A DNA stretch of 48,349 nucleotides from Clostridia bacterium (GCA_017441005.1 JAFSAM010000040.1:1-48349), one strand, 5' to 3'; shown: positions 25,081 through 33,868, numbered from the stretch's first letter. Program-made: numbers and translations. The notes: generated by a model from the letters alone, not told the origin.

Positions 25081-26916
25081 ATGAAAAAGAAAATATCCGT
25101 ACTATTCTTATTGGCTTTGGTATCCGTTTTGACTCTTGCGCTCTGCGCTTGCGGTGGTGACGGAGAAAAGACAAACGAAAACGAGGGTGATGACGTGAAG
25201 GAAACTCAGGAAGAAAAGGTTGAGCCTAAGATATCACTCGATACTCTTACACTTGACGATGCAAGATATTCGATCGGCGAATTCAAAAAAGACGTTTTTG
25301 AATATTCAGTCGGTCTTCCCGACGGCAGACCAACCATACCTCGCGTTCAGGCAACTGCCGCAGATGGAATTGAAATAAAGATCAGCCAGGCTTATATTCC
25401 CGATTCCGAGACGATCGGTGTTGCTACCGTTGCCATCTCCGATGCAGAGGGCAATTCCGCAACATATAAGGTCACATTTGAGCGCAGTATTGCAAACGGC
25501 TTCGTTCTTCAGTATGACGACAGATATTATTTTAACGCCGGCTATCACAACGATACGGGCGATCCCTACGTATACACATCGAGCGATCCCGACATTATTT
25601 CCGTTGACGAAAACGGTATTATGACCGCTAAAAAGGTTGCCGAAAAAGAGGTTACCCTTTATGCTCATCAGGGTGAAATGCTTAAGGCTACTTTTGTTGT
25701 CGACAGAGTAGAAAAGGCGGACATCAACCTGTTCTTTATTACAGGTCAGTCAAACGGTCAGGGATGTTATGACTCCACAAACTACGGCAAGGACGTAGAA
25801 CATTTAGTTCCTTTCGAGGAGCAGATCTCTTTGGTAGAAAAGATCGGCGGAGAGGGCAGAGTGTACAGCTTTGACGTTTATCCCCGTTCTCAGAACACAG
25901 AGGTCTACAAAATGAAGGGCGCTATGTACGATATGGAGCTCTACGCAAAGCAGGGCCATCAGGCTTCTCTCGGAAAGACCTTCTATGATCTTTCGGGCGA
26001 AAAGGTAGTATTCCTTCAGTCTGCTTATTCGGGATCCCCCATTGAATCTTGGCTTGATCCCAAGAGACATAAAGACGAAGCGGGACCGTACGGAAGCCAC
26101 TATTTCTATACAGATACGCAGAAGGCATATAAGCAGCTCAAAGACAAGCTCAAGGACAATTACGAGATAGTATACGTTGCAAATTTCTGGTGTCAGGGTG
26201 AGACTGCTATGAATGCGGTTTACGACAAGAGATTGGGCGACTACATCTTCTCGAGCAACGCAGCATTTGATAAGTCAAAGCTTATAACGGACGAGACATA
26301 TTACAATTATTTCATGATGCTTCATAATGATATGGTCGAGGATTTCGGCTTGCAGTATAACGGAATCATGTTTGTAAAGACCAAGGGCCAGGGCAGTGAA
26401 ACTACAAAGATCGTTCCCATCATTTCGGCCCAGTTTGCTCTTTGTAATAACAATGACGACATCCACGTGGCATCAAGACACTTTATTGAGATCGCAAGAC
26501 AGTATAAGGATTCCGATAAAACCAGTGAAGGCTACGGCTTTATGGGCACAGACAACAACCACTATAACCAGATCGGTTATAACTATCTTGGTAAAGAATG
26601 TGCAGTTAATGCCTTCAATGCTAAATTCGGCGAGGCTGTCAACGTTCCCGAGGCTGTTGAAATTATTGCACAGAACGGTACAAAGAGAATGACCACCACC
26701 GATTCCGTTACAATTAGAGCAGGCGGCACTCTCCGCGTGGGTGCACTTTCAGTTCCCCATTATATAAACGAAAAGATCGTTTGGACCTCGAACAAGGAAG
26801 ACGTCGCAACAGTAAATGAATTCGGCGTTATCAAGGGTGTTTCGGGCGGTACGGCTATAATCACTGCTACAAACGAAAGCGGTAAATCAGAGAGTATTTA
26901 CGTTACAGTAAACTGA
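25081..26916 (+). CDS. SASA-family esterase lipoprotein
   Basis: A 611-residue lipoprotein. The ATG at 25081 is 7 nt after AGGAGA. The signal ends in a lipobox (LALCAC; Cys24 or Cys22), followed by a charged disordered linker (about 27-50). A cadherin-like sandwich (about 52-135) and a Big-like strand region (about 140-205) precede the SGNH/SASA domain. That domain has Ser224 in GQSNGQG, Gln372/Glu374 in WCQGE and the Asp491-x-x-His494 pair (DNNH). A C-terminal Big2 domain follows (about 535-611). It is colinear with the middle of the preceding gene and lacks only the dockerin loop and concanavalin-like domains. It is presumably an esterase held on the outer face of the membrane. It has its own promoter and terminator. 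Confidence 0.92.
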   Translation: MKKKISVLFLLALVSVLTLALCACGGDGEKTNENEGDDVKETQEEKVEPKISLDTLTLDDARYSIGEFKKDVFEYSVGLPDGRPTIPRVQATAADGIEIKISQAYIPDSETIGVATVAISDAEGNSATYKVTFERSIANGFVLQYDDRYYFNAGYHNDTGDPYVYTSSDPDIISVDENGIMTAKKVAEKEVTLYAHQGEMLKATFVVDRVEKADINLFFITGQSNGQGCYDSTNYGKDVEHLVPFEEQISLVEKIGGEGRVYSFDVYPRSQNTEVYKMKGAMYDMELYAKQGHQASLGKTFYDLSGEKVVFLQSAYSGSPIESWLDPKRHKDEAGPYGSHYFYTDTQKAYKQLKDKLKDNYEIVYVANFWCQGETAMNAVYDKRLGDYIFSSNAAFDKSKLITDETYYNYFMMLHNDMVEDFGLQYNGIMFVKTKGQGSETTKIVPIISAQFALCNNNDDIHVASRHFIEIARQYKDSDKTSEGYGFMGTDNNHYNQIGYNYLGKECAVNAFNAKFGEAVNVPEAVEIIAQNGTKRMTTTDSVTIRAGGTLRVGALSVPHYINEKIVWTSNKEDVATVNEFGVIKGVSGGTAIITATNESGKSESIYVTVN

Positions 26917-26933
26917 AATTAAACAGCATTATA

Positions 26934-26972
26934 AACAACGTACAGATTTTTCGGTCTGTGCGTTGTTTTTTT
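26934..26972 (+). terminator. Terminator after the lipoprotein esterase gene
   Basis: AACAACGTACAGA (26934-26946) pairs with TCTGTGCGTTGTT (26955-26967) through 13 pairs with one wobble, then a T run. Confidence 0.88.
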
Positions 26973-26978
26973 GTTTCT

Positions 26979-27008
26979 GTCATAAAATAAGGCGTCAAAG
27001 CATAGAGT
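26979..27008 (+). promoter_or_regulatory. Sigma-E-type (mother-cell) sporulation promoter of spoIVA
   Basis: GTCATAAA (26979-26986) and CATAGAGT (27001-27008) are separated by 14 bp. They match the sigma-E -35 (ATA core) and -10 (CATAnnnT) consensus. They lie 36 bp before the spoIVA start, and spoIVA is a sigma-E gene in Bacillus subtilis. The match is by eye. Confidence 0.7.
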
Positions 27009-27043
27009 ATACCGAAAAAGAAAAACGAAAGAGGGAGATCAGT

Positions 27044-28522
27044 ATGACAGATACAGCTATTTACAAGGATATATCTGCCAGAACGGGGGGCGATATCTAT
27101 ATCGGTGTCGTGGGTCCCGTACGAACAGGCAAATCAACTTTTATAAGAAAATTTATGGAGAACATAGTTTTGCCCAACATTACGGAGGAATACGAGGAAA
27201 AAAGGGCAAGGGATGAAATGCCGCAGAGTGCGGCAGGGAAAACCGTTATGACAACAGAGCCGAAGTTTGTACCAGACGAGGCTGTCAGCGTTACTCTTAA
27301 CGGCAATGCAACCATGAAAGTGAAAATGGTGGACTGCGTCGGATATATAGTTCCCGAGGCATTGGGACATATCGAAAACGGAAGTCCCAGAATGGTCATG
27401 ACTCCGTGGAGTGAATCGCCTATGCCGTTCGGGGAGGCCGCAGAGCTCGGTACGAGAAAGGTTATAAACGATCATTCTACGATCGGTGTTCTTGTGACGA
27501 CTGACGGAAGTGTTGGCGAATTCGGCAGAGACGCTTATGTTGAGGCAGAGGAAAGAGTAGCAGAGGAGCTTCATAAAATTAATAAGCCTTTTGTGATCGT
27601 GCTTAATTCATCAAAGCCGGAGTCGGACGAAAGCGAACGTCTTGCCTATGAGCTTGAGGAAAAATACGGAGCTCCCGTGGCGCTCGTAAACTGTCTTGAG
27701 CTTGATAAGGAGGATATAGAAAGCATACTGGAAATGGTTTTGCTTGAATTTCCTGTAAAAGAAATCAGAGTGAAGATGCCGGGGTGGATATACGCTCTGG
27801 ATGACGGTCAGCGCATCAGAAAGAGCATTACCGAGCAGGTTCTTTCATCTGCCGAGGAGGTTATGAAGGCGGGAGATATAAAAAAATCGTTTGATGCTCT
27901 CGGAGATAACGAGTACGTAGTTTCATCCGCTGTTACCAATATAGATCTCGGCAGCGGAAAGGCAGAACTAACAGTTGAATTGAAGGATGACCTTTTTTAT
28001 AAGACAGTGGGTGAGATGACAGAGCTTGATATTGAAGATGAGGAAGACCTCATTTCTCAAATGCTTCATCTTGCGAAAATAAAGAAGGAGTATGAGCGGG
28101 TCGAAGAAGCATTGGCGGACGTCGAGGAGAAGGGATACGGAATAGTTACTCCGAGACTTGAGGATCTGAAGCTTGAAGAACCCGAGATCACAAAGCAACA
28201 GGGGGCTTACGGAGTGAAGCTGAAGGCATCGGCGCCGTCTATACATATGATCAAGGCTAACATCCAGACGGAGCTGAATCCTATCGTGGGAACGGAACAA
28301 CAGTCTGAGGAGCTTATAAAATTTATGCTCAGGGAGTTTGAAGAAGATCCTACGAGAATATGGGAATCCAATATGTTCGGAACGAGTCTGTATGAACTGA
28401 TCAACGAGGGTCTGAACAGTAAGCTGGCGCAGATTCCTCACGAAGCAAGGCTGAAGCTTGGAGACACCTTGCAGAAGCTTATAAACGAGGGGTCCGGAGG
28501 ACTGCTCTGCATTATTCTATAA
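27044..28522 (+). CDS. spoIVA: Stage IV sporulation protein A (spore coat morphogenetic ATPase)
   Basis: A 492-residue protein, the same length as the Bacillus subtilis SpoIVA. It is a mother-cell cytoskeletal ATPase that polymerises on the forespore surface as the base of the coat. Walker A is GPVRTGKST with Lys30 at the canonical number. The Walker B-like MVDCVGY and the VTTDGSVGEFGRDAY switch segment are present. A long middle domain follows, and the conserved C-terminus GGLLCIIL, which anchors to SpoVM and the membrane in B. subtilis, is intact. The ATG at 27044 follows GAGGGAG. It is a single-gene unit behind a sigma-E-like promoter. Its presence strongly implies that the organism can form endospores. 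Confidence 0.97.
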   Translation: MTDTAIYKDISARTGGDIYIGVVGPVRTGKSTFIRKFMENIVLPNITEEYEEKRARDEMPQSAAGKTVMTTEPKFVPDEAVSVTLNGNATMKVKMVDCVGYIVPEALGHIENGSPRMVMTPWSESPMPFGEAAELGTRKVINDHSTIGVLVTTDGSVGEFGRDAYVEAEERVAEELHKINKPFVIVLNSSKPESDESERLAYELEEKYGAPVALVNCLELDKEDIESILEMVLLEFPVKEIRVKMPGWIYALDDGQRIRKSITEQVLSSAEEVMKAGDIKKSFDALGDNEYVVSSAVTNIDLGSGKAELTVELKDDLFYKTVGEMTELDIEDEEDLISQMLHLAKIKKEYERVEEALADVEEKGYGIVTPRLEDLKLEEPEITKQQGAYGVKLKASAPSIHMIKANIQTELNPIVGTEQQSEELIKFMLREFEEDPTRIWESNMFGTSLYELINEGLNSKLAQIPHEARLKLGDTLQKLINEGSGGLLCIIL

Positions 28523-28532
28523 ACAAGTAAGA

Positions 28533-28557
28533 CCGAGGGGGAACCTTCGGCCTTTTT
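28533..28557 (+). terminator. Terminator of spoIVA
   Basis: CCGAGGG (28533-28539) pairs with CCTTCGG (28544-28550) with one wobble and a GGAA tetraloop, then CCTTTTTT. Confidence 0.85.
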
Positions 28558-28560
28558 TGT

Positions 28561-28634
28561 GGTTTCCCACACCAAATCCCACACTTTTTGGGGCGAGAAT
28601 GGCGGTTTCCCCACACTTTTTACAATGAAGTGTG
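28561..28634 (+). repeat. CCCACAC repeat array upstream of the giant-protein promoter
   Basis: CCCACAC occurs as GGTTTCCCACACC (28561-28573), CCCACACTTTTT (28578-28589) and GGTTTCCCCACACTTTTT (28604-28621). The last copy forms a 7-bp inverted repeat, CACACTT (28612-28618) with AAGTGTG (28628-28634). The array ends 8 bp before the -35 box at 28642, so an operator role is plausible but unproven. Confidence 0.5.
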
Positions 28635-28641
28635 TTGTATG

Positions 28642-28669
28642 TTGTCAAAAGGTAGTGTACAAATATAAT
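28642..28669 (+). promoter_or_regulatory. Promoter of the 1587-residue surface-protein gene
   Basis: TTGTCA (28642-28647), 16-bp spacer, TATAAT (28664-28669). It gives a leader of about 85 nt before the start codon at 28763. Confidence 0.65.
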
Positions 28670-28762
28670 AGAATTATTATATCCATAGAGCGATGTGTGC
28701 GTGTTGAGTTAAAAGATACATGCATTTTCGAATTCATTGGAGAAGATAACAAGGAGGACAAA

Positions 28763-31700
28763 ATGAAAAAGGTATTGACAAGGTTAGGTTTGGCTTTGGT
28801 TGTTGCTTTAACTGTTGCCGTGGCGCTGATGTCGTTTGTATCGGCTTCGTCAGGGACGGGCAATACAGAGTCAGATCCTGTGGTTTGTACCACGTTCGAG
28901 GATTTTAAGAACGCTATGGAGGATCCCGACGTTCTGTATGTAGAGTTGGATGGAATTGCTGAAACACTTCCGCAGCTTTACAAGGGGAATACTTCTTATG
29001 AACCCGCAATAACGGTTGCCGGTGAGAAGCACCTCAAGGTAAAAGGTGACAATGATTTTAAAACTCCGATAGTTATTAATCCCAACACGCAGGCTGAGTA
29101 CTCTTCGTTGATTTTCGTGCCTAAAGATGCAATGCTTATAGTGGAGGGGAATGGCGGCATTTCATATACACCTTCATCCAAAAACGCACTTAATGCGATT
29201 ATACATAACCGCGGCTATTTTGTTGCAGACGGCGCTGTTGCATTTTTTGGTAATGTAGGTTATGAAAGAGGTATGGAAAATTATGCAATTTGCCTCTTTA
29301 ATGAGTATGGTACCGCCGAAATCTATAACGGCTATTTCTATGCTACGAATGCGCATAGTGTTGGTTATGGCAACGACGTTTTTTCTGCAGTAAAGCTTGC
29401 CGGAACCAGTACCACATATATTTCAAAAGGCAGTTTTTTTGCAAGTAACTCTCATAACGGAAATAAAGAGACTTACGGACTTGAGATTTCTTCCGGCGCA
29501 AAGGTCGAAATCGAGGGCGGTGAATTCGAGAGTATTAAGCTCCCCACAAGAGCGACAAAATTTTCCGATTACATTGACGAAAGTGTGTTTACAACACTTG
29601 CAGATTATACCGTATTTGATCCTACTTCAACGAACTCACAGGACATTATGATGGCGGTTCGTGTAGACGTTGTCCGAATGATCAAAAAAATAGAACTCAA
29701 TGTAAGTGCCCCCGTAGCAGGAGCATATTTACTTCCCGACATATCTTTTGGCAGCAGGGGATATGATCATAATCCGAGTATTTATTGGACTGTTGACGGT
29801 AATACGATTTTTTCACCTGATACTCCTGTAAAATTTGTTGAGGGGTCGTCCTACTCGTTTGAGGTTATTCTTAACGTAGATGAGTCACAATGTTATCAAT
29901 TTGCACCGGTAGCAGAAGTTACCGCTACGGTAAACGGAAAAACGGCTGTGGTTTCCGAGGCTTGGTATCCCGGAAAGATGATCAGGGTATCCTACGATTT
30001 CGGTGTGTGTACCAACGAGTTTGATCAGGTGGCAGTAGAGGTTAATGCCCCGTTTGCGGGAAATTATATCTCCAATGACATCTTTTTAGGTGACTATGAA
30101 AAGTATTCCTACAATCCGGAAACTGACATTCAGTGGTATGTATATTCCGATGACGGAAGATCAAAATCTCCTGTCAGCGAAGGGTCTAGATTCGTATACG
30201 GAAATAACTATGAGGTAGTGATCAAGCTTCAGGCAATAAACGGTTATTCTTTTAAAACCGATGCCGGCGGAGTTCCCGACGTTTATGCAAAAGTTAACGG
30301 CGGTGAGGCAACCGTTAAGTCTATATCCGGTGTTTCTTCTTCAAGCAGCATCGGTATTGTTTATAGATTTCCGTTCTGTAAAGATCCTCTGGTAAAAAAT
30401 GTGGCTATAACCGGTGTTAGACCTCCCGTCGCCGGCGCTTTGCCTTCGTATAAAGCAGAGTCAGACGGAGTAGGCTACAGTATTAACTCATCGAGCTTCT
30501 CAAGTGTAAGTGCAAACGGATACTGGAAGAAGAACGGTGTTTCCTGGTACGATAACACCGAAAACAGATATATATACGAAAAAGAGCGGTTTATTGAGGG
30601 GCACAATTACACAGTAAACGTAGAGGTGATCCAGCTGGGCGAGTATGAGTTCTATGTCGACAGCATAAGCAACCTCACGACAGGTACGGTGAACGGTAAT
30701 ACTGCCACGATGAACACACCTTCGCTTCAGGGCGGAAAAACTAAGCAGGTGGCGGCTTATACGTTTTACTGGAGTCCGGTAACAGTAGACAGATTTGAAC
30801 TTACGGATATTCCTACTCCCGTTGCGGGACATGCTCCGAATTACACGGCAAATGTCGGTCAAGAGCATCTCTACGGTCTCGCGGGCGGTTTTGATGCGAG
30901 CAGCTTCTATTGGATAGACTCTGAAGGAGCTGTTATGACCGAAGACGATGTTTTTGTAGCAGGTGAGTTTTACACACTCGAGGTCAAGCTTGTGCCCCAA
31001 TACAGCGGCGAAGTTTTAATGAGCACATTCTCGACTTCTCCCACTGCTTCGATCAACGGTGTGGAAATATCAAAGGAAGACATATATGCTACAAGCAGTA
31101 AAGTATACTTGTATGCTGACTACTTGTGCAAGGAAACGGAAACGACCTCGATTTCAGGATTTGTTTCCGGAATCAAAAAGTCCACCGATGTTATTCATAT
31201 TGAACTTACGGAATACGGCTTTAATGAACCTTTTTACAGTACCTCTTTTACTGGGGCGAGCCCTTCTTATTTACTTGACGATGTAGATTGCGGTGTATAT
31301 AAGATCAAGATCTACGGAGCGGGATACGTTGCAAAAGAAAGAATTATCAGATTGGATAGTCTTCCTCTCGAGATCAATTTCGATCTTTCGGAGAATACGG
31401 CTACGATCTATATGTACGCAAGTGATTACTGGGATACCGCTGTAGCAATTGATAAGGCAGCATACGAATATGCTGAATATTTCAATGTAATATTTGATCT
31501 TGAGGACTATTCTTGGGATATTTACGATGATATGACCATTGGTTCTTACTCGGATATAAGATCCAATACCGTAATGATTGCAAACGGAAATATTGTGGTA
31601 CATGCATTCTCTAATGAGGATAACTGGTATTACTATACAACTACAATGTGCGGACAGTTTGAATTTGCTGACGTAACAATAGAGGGTGTTACCAATACAG

Positions 31701-33526
31701 AGAATGCCAAAGGAGAATACGGTGGGTTTGTATTCCCTGACGATTGCTCGGGAACATTCGGTTACGTTAAAGAGCACGGAGTTTTTGACGGTATTGAAAG
31801 CAATGCGGTTCCGATTAACCTCTACGGTAACGTTACGGTTTATGACGGAATTTACAACGTGATTTCGGGTGGCTTTGAGGCCGGTATTGACGATCGCATA
31901 ATTGGTTGCGGGGTTTCTAGTCCCGTTATCAGACTGTACGGCGATACCGTTGTATATAATGTTTCGGGCGGTACATTCGGAGCTGATAACTATGACAGCG
32001 TATACGGAATGCCCCAAATTTACGTCGCCGACAACGTGCATGTAATCGAAAATTTTGCGGGTGGCGCTATTGATGCGGAATACAGCTGGCTTGATCAGGT
32101 ATACGTTGAAATAATGGGCGGTAAGTTTGATGGATATATCTCGCTTGCAGGAAACTCATATATCGATGATGACTCCAGAATTAAATTTGTCGGAGATAAA
32201 TTCGATCTTTCCGATTGTATAGGTGTTTATGCCGATATTGAAAGCAATGACGTGGTTGAATATGCTACCCTTGACTTGTTCAGATCTACTTCAAAGACAG
32301 ACATAGAAGGTATGTCGAGTGGTTTTGAAAATGTATTTGCCCCGTTTACCGAAGGCATAACGGTCAGCTTCCAGGATGTTAGCATGAGTAATGACACTCC
32401 GTTTATTATCCACTTTATGGGACAGAATGTAACGGTAGGTGCTAATAGCTATTCCTATGATTTCCTTATAGATTTTGACGGTTATACCGAGTTCGATAAC
32501 GAATTTGATTACTATTCATACCAGTTTGGATTCGAGGAAAGAATTATTGTTCCCGGGGTTTACAACAAGATCAAGGTCGGTGTGGGTGATTTGAGATCGA
32601 GCGAGATCACTCTGAACAACCTTTCCAGAGATACCAAGATACAAAACTATGTATTTGGTGTATCGCTTACCTTGAGTGACAGCATTGCGGTCAATATGTC
32701 CGGTGATTCATCGCTCTTTGATGATTACTCTGACGTTATGGTCACAGTAGTGTTTAAGGGACAAAGCTATAATTATTACAGTCCCACAAGCGACAACGGT
32801 ACAAGCTTCCGTTATTCGTTTACAAATCTCGGTCCTCAAATGATGGGAGATACGGTTTACTTTGTGATCGAAGCAAGAAATGGTAACGGGGAAGTCGTTA
32901 CATCGGGTATTTTGAAAAGCAGCGTTAAAAAGTATGCGGTCGATTCGATGAATCTCAGCGAAAATACGGCTGAATTCAAAGCAGTATGTATGGACCTTCT
33001 GAATTACGGTGCAAAAGCTCAGTTGTATGCAAACTACAAGACAGATGAGCTTGTAACGAGTGATATGGACGCATACCAAAAATATGCTTCAAAATCTCAG
33101 GCAGTACCCACAAGCTGTAAGAAGATCGAAAAACTGACCGGTGCTACGGTAAGTGTAGTCGGACCTTCTCTGTATCTTGATAAAAACGTAGAACTCCGAT
33201 ATGCATACAAAACAAGCGAAAATCTTTCAGACCTCAGCGCTAAGGTGGTAATTGACGGAACACAGACGATCACTATCGGCTACAGCGACTTTGTTGTTAC
33301 CGATGCAGCAAAGGGTGAATTCTATATCAGAGTAAATCAGCTTAATCCTTCACAGATGAGAGATACCGTAAAGGTGACCATTATGAAGGGGAATACGGCG
33401 GTAAGCCACACGATAACCTACAGTATTGCATCTTACGTATATGACTATACGGTTGCAGGAGCATTGATGGATGCAGTAAAAGCAATGCTTACCTATGGTG
33501 ATGCAGTAGTCGCTTGGATGGCATAA
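28763..33526 (+). CDS. Giant secreted beta-helix / Ig-repeat surface protein with shared C-terminal module
   Basis: A 1587-residue exported protein. The ATG at 28763 is chosen because it follows AAGGAGG and opens a signal peptide (MKKVLTRLGLALVVALTVAV). Residues about 45-300 form a beta-helix of YFVADGAV- and YISKGSFF-like rungs. Four related Ig-like repeats of about 110-130 residues follow (about 309-415, 420-540, 545-676, 675-789). Each has an (A/P)PVAG or PFAG motif near the start and a PTASINGV- or ATVNGKTA-like strand. A small prealbumin-like domain (about 795-876) and a second beta-helix (about 885-1235) follow. Residues about 1240-1587 are the module shared with the two giant proteins downstream. 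There is no LPXTG or membrane anchor, so attachment is unexplained. It may be an adhesin or glycan-binding protein; no catalytic motif is visible. Confidence 0.85.
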   Translation: MKKVLTRLGLALVVALTVAVALMSFVSASSGTGNTESDPVVCTTFEDFKNAMEDPDVLYVELDGIAETLPQLYKGNTSYEPAITVAGEKHLKVKGDNDFKTPIVINPNTQAEYSSLIFVPKDAMLIVEGNGGISYTPSSKNALNAIIHNRGYFVADGAVAFFGNVGYERGMENYAICLFNEYGTAEIYNGYFYATNAHSVGYGNDVFSAVKLAGTSTTYISKGSFFASNSHNGNKETYGLEISSGAKVEIEGGEFESIKLPTRATKFSDYIDESVFTTLADYTVFDPTSTNSQDIMMAVRVDVVRMIKKIELNVSAPVAGAYLLPDISFGSRGYDHNPSIYWTVDGNTIFSPDTPVKFVEGSSYSFEVILNVDESQCYQFAPVAEVTATVNGKTAVVSEAWYPGKMIRVSYDFGVCTNEFDQVAVEVNAPFAGNYISNDIFLGDYEKYSYNPETDIQWYVYSDDGRSKSPVSEGSRFVYGNNYEVVIKLQAINGYSFKTDAGGVPDVYAKVNGGEATVKSISGVSSSSSIGIVYRFPFCKDPLVKNVAITGVRPPVAGALPSYKAESDGVGYSINSSSFSSVSANGYWKKNGVSWYDNTENRYIYEKERFIEGHNYTVNVEVIQLGEYEFYVDSISNLTTGTVNGNTATMNTPSLQGGKTKQVAAYTFYWSPVTVDRFELTDIPTPVAGHAPNYTANVGQEHLYGLAGGFDASSFYWIDSEGAVMTEDDVFVAGEFYTLEVKLVPQYSGEVLMSTFSTSPTASINGVEISKEDIYATSSKVYLYADYLCKETETTSISGFVSGIKKSTDVIHIELTEYGFNEPFYSTSFTGASPSYLLDDVDCGVYKIKIYGAGYVAKERIIRLDSLPLEINFDLSENTATIYMYASDYWDTAVAIDKAAYEYAEYFNVIFDLEDYSWDIYDDMTIGSYSDIRSNTVMIANGNIVVHAFSNEDNWYYYTTTMCGQFEFADVTIEGVTNTENAKGEYGGFVFPDDCSGTFGYVKEHGVFDGIESNAVPINLYGNVTVYDGIYNVISGGFEAGIDDRIIGCGVSSPVIRLYGDTVVYNVSGGTFGADNYDSVYGMPQIYVADNVHVIENFAGGAIDAEYSWLDQVYVEIMGGKFDGYISLAGNSYIDDDSRIKFVGDKFDLSDCIGVYADIESNDVVEYATLDLFRSTSKTDIEGMSSGFENVFAPFTEGITVSFQDVSMSNDTPFIIHFMGQNVTVGANSYSYDFLIDFDGYTEFDNEFDYYSYQFGFEERIIVPGVYNKIKVGVGDLRSSEITLNNLSRDTKIQNYVFGVSLTLSDSIAVNMSGDSSLFDDYSDVMVTVVFKGQSYNYYSPTSDNGTSFRYSFTNLGPQMMGDTVYFVIEARNGNGEVVTSGILKSSVKKYAVDSMNLSENTAEFKAVCMDLLNYGAKAQLYANYKTDELVTSDMDAYQKYASKSQAVPTSCKKIEKLTGATVSVVGPSLYLDKNVELRYAYKTSENLSDLSAKVVIDGTQTITIGYSDFVVTDAAKGEFYIRVNQLNPSQMRDTVKVTIMKGNTAVSHTITYSIASYVYDYTVAGALMDAVKAMLTYGDAVVAWMA

Positions 33527-33585
33527 TAAAAGGAAAGACACACAAAAACGTGTTTGCTTTAATCAACGAAAGGAGGACGGTAAAC

Positions 33586-33693
33586 ATGAAGAAGGAAGTA
33601 TTCGTAAAACCTGTGGCAGAAGTAACAACTTTTGAGTCACAGATCGTGATGGTAGGTATTTCTACCCCTATCGCTCCCGGTGAGTGGGACTGA
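33586..33693 (+). CDS. 35-residue peptide gene
   Basis: A small gene with an excellent ribosome site (AGGAGG at 33571-33576, then ACGGTAAAC) before the ATG. The peptide begins MKKEVFVKPVAEVTTF and continues ESQIVMVGISTPIAPGEWD. It has a basic N-terminus with a K-P-x-A-E-V stretch and a Gly/Pro/Ser/Thr-rich, acidic C-terminus without cysteine. Short peptides opening MKK-x-(Y/F)-x-KP-x-x-EV are, as I recall, widespread in gut Clostridia and unassigned. They look like leader-plus-core peptides but no modification or export gene is adjacent. It lies 59 bp after the giant gene, and no terminator is visible before the hairpins downstream, so it is probably the last gene of that transcript. Confidence 0.7.
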   Translation: MKKEVFVKPVAEVTTFESQIVMVGISTPIAPGEWD

Positions 33694-33710
33694 TCTCCCG
33701 TAAAAAGAAT

Positions 33711-33795
33711 GTGTAAGCTTGTCCGCCGTTATATGGATCGGTGAGACAACTTACACTCAAAACGTGGTCAAGTTTGCGAAAACTGACACTACCAC
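33711..33795 (+). ncRNA. Candidate structured RNA: bulged long hairpin plus GNRA-capped hairpin
   Basis: The first hairpin (33711-33756) has GTGTAAG/CTTACAC (7 bp), TTGTC/GACAA (5 bp) and CGCCG/CGGTG (5 bp with one G-U). Single-base bulges at 33718 and 33744 interrupt it, and a 10-nt loop caps it. The second (33764-33795) has GTGGT/ACCAC and AGTTT/AAACT around an internal loop, capped by a GCGA tetraloop. I do not recognise a known RNA class. It lies between the 35-residue peptide gene and a terminator. Confidence 0.5.
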
Positions 33796-33807
33796 ACAAA
33801 AAAATGC

Positions 33808-33868
33808 TCCCGAGGTTTTTCTCGGGATACAAAAAACCCCTGACCGAATATTTGGGTCGGGGGCTTTT
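33808..33868 (+). terminator. Double hairpin terminator
   Basis: TCCCGAG/CTCGGGA (33808-33814 with 33821-33827) has a T-rich loop. It is followed by a second stem, CCCC-t-GACC/GGTCGGGG (33837-33845 with 33855-33862), and then CTTTTTG. The second stem is the better terminator and ends the giant protein-peptide transcript. Confidence 0.8.

Noticed and set aside
26963..27043. Upstream extension of SpoIVA
   Set aside because: It would begin inside the preceding terminator and cover the sigma-E-like promoter; the internal ATG gives the canonical 492-residue length.
28559..28762. Upstream extension of the 1587-residue protein to 28559
   Set aside because: The extension has no ribosome site, runs over the CCCACAC repeats and promoter, and would bury the signal peptide.
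31271..32041. 256-residue leftward frame inside the 1587-residue protein gene
   Set aside because: Antisense to a continuous secreted-protein frame; composition is shadow-like, without promoter or ribosome site.
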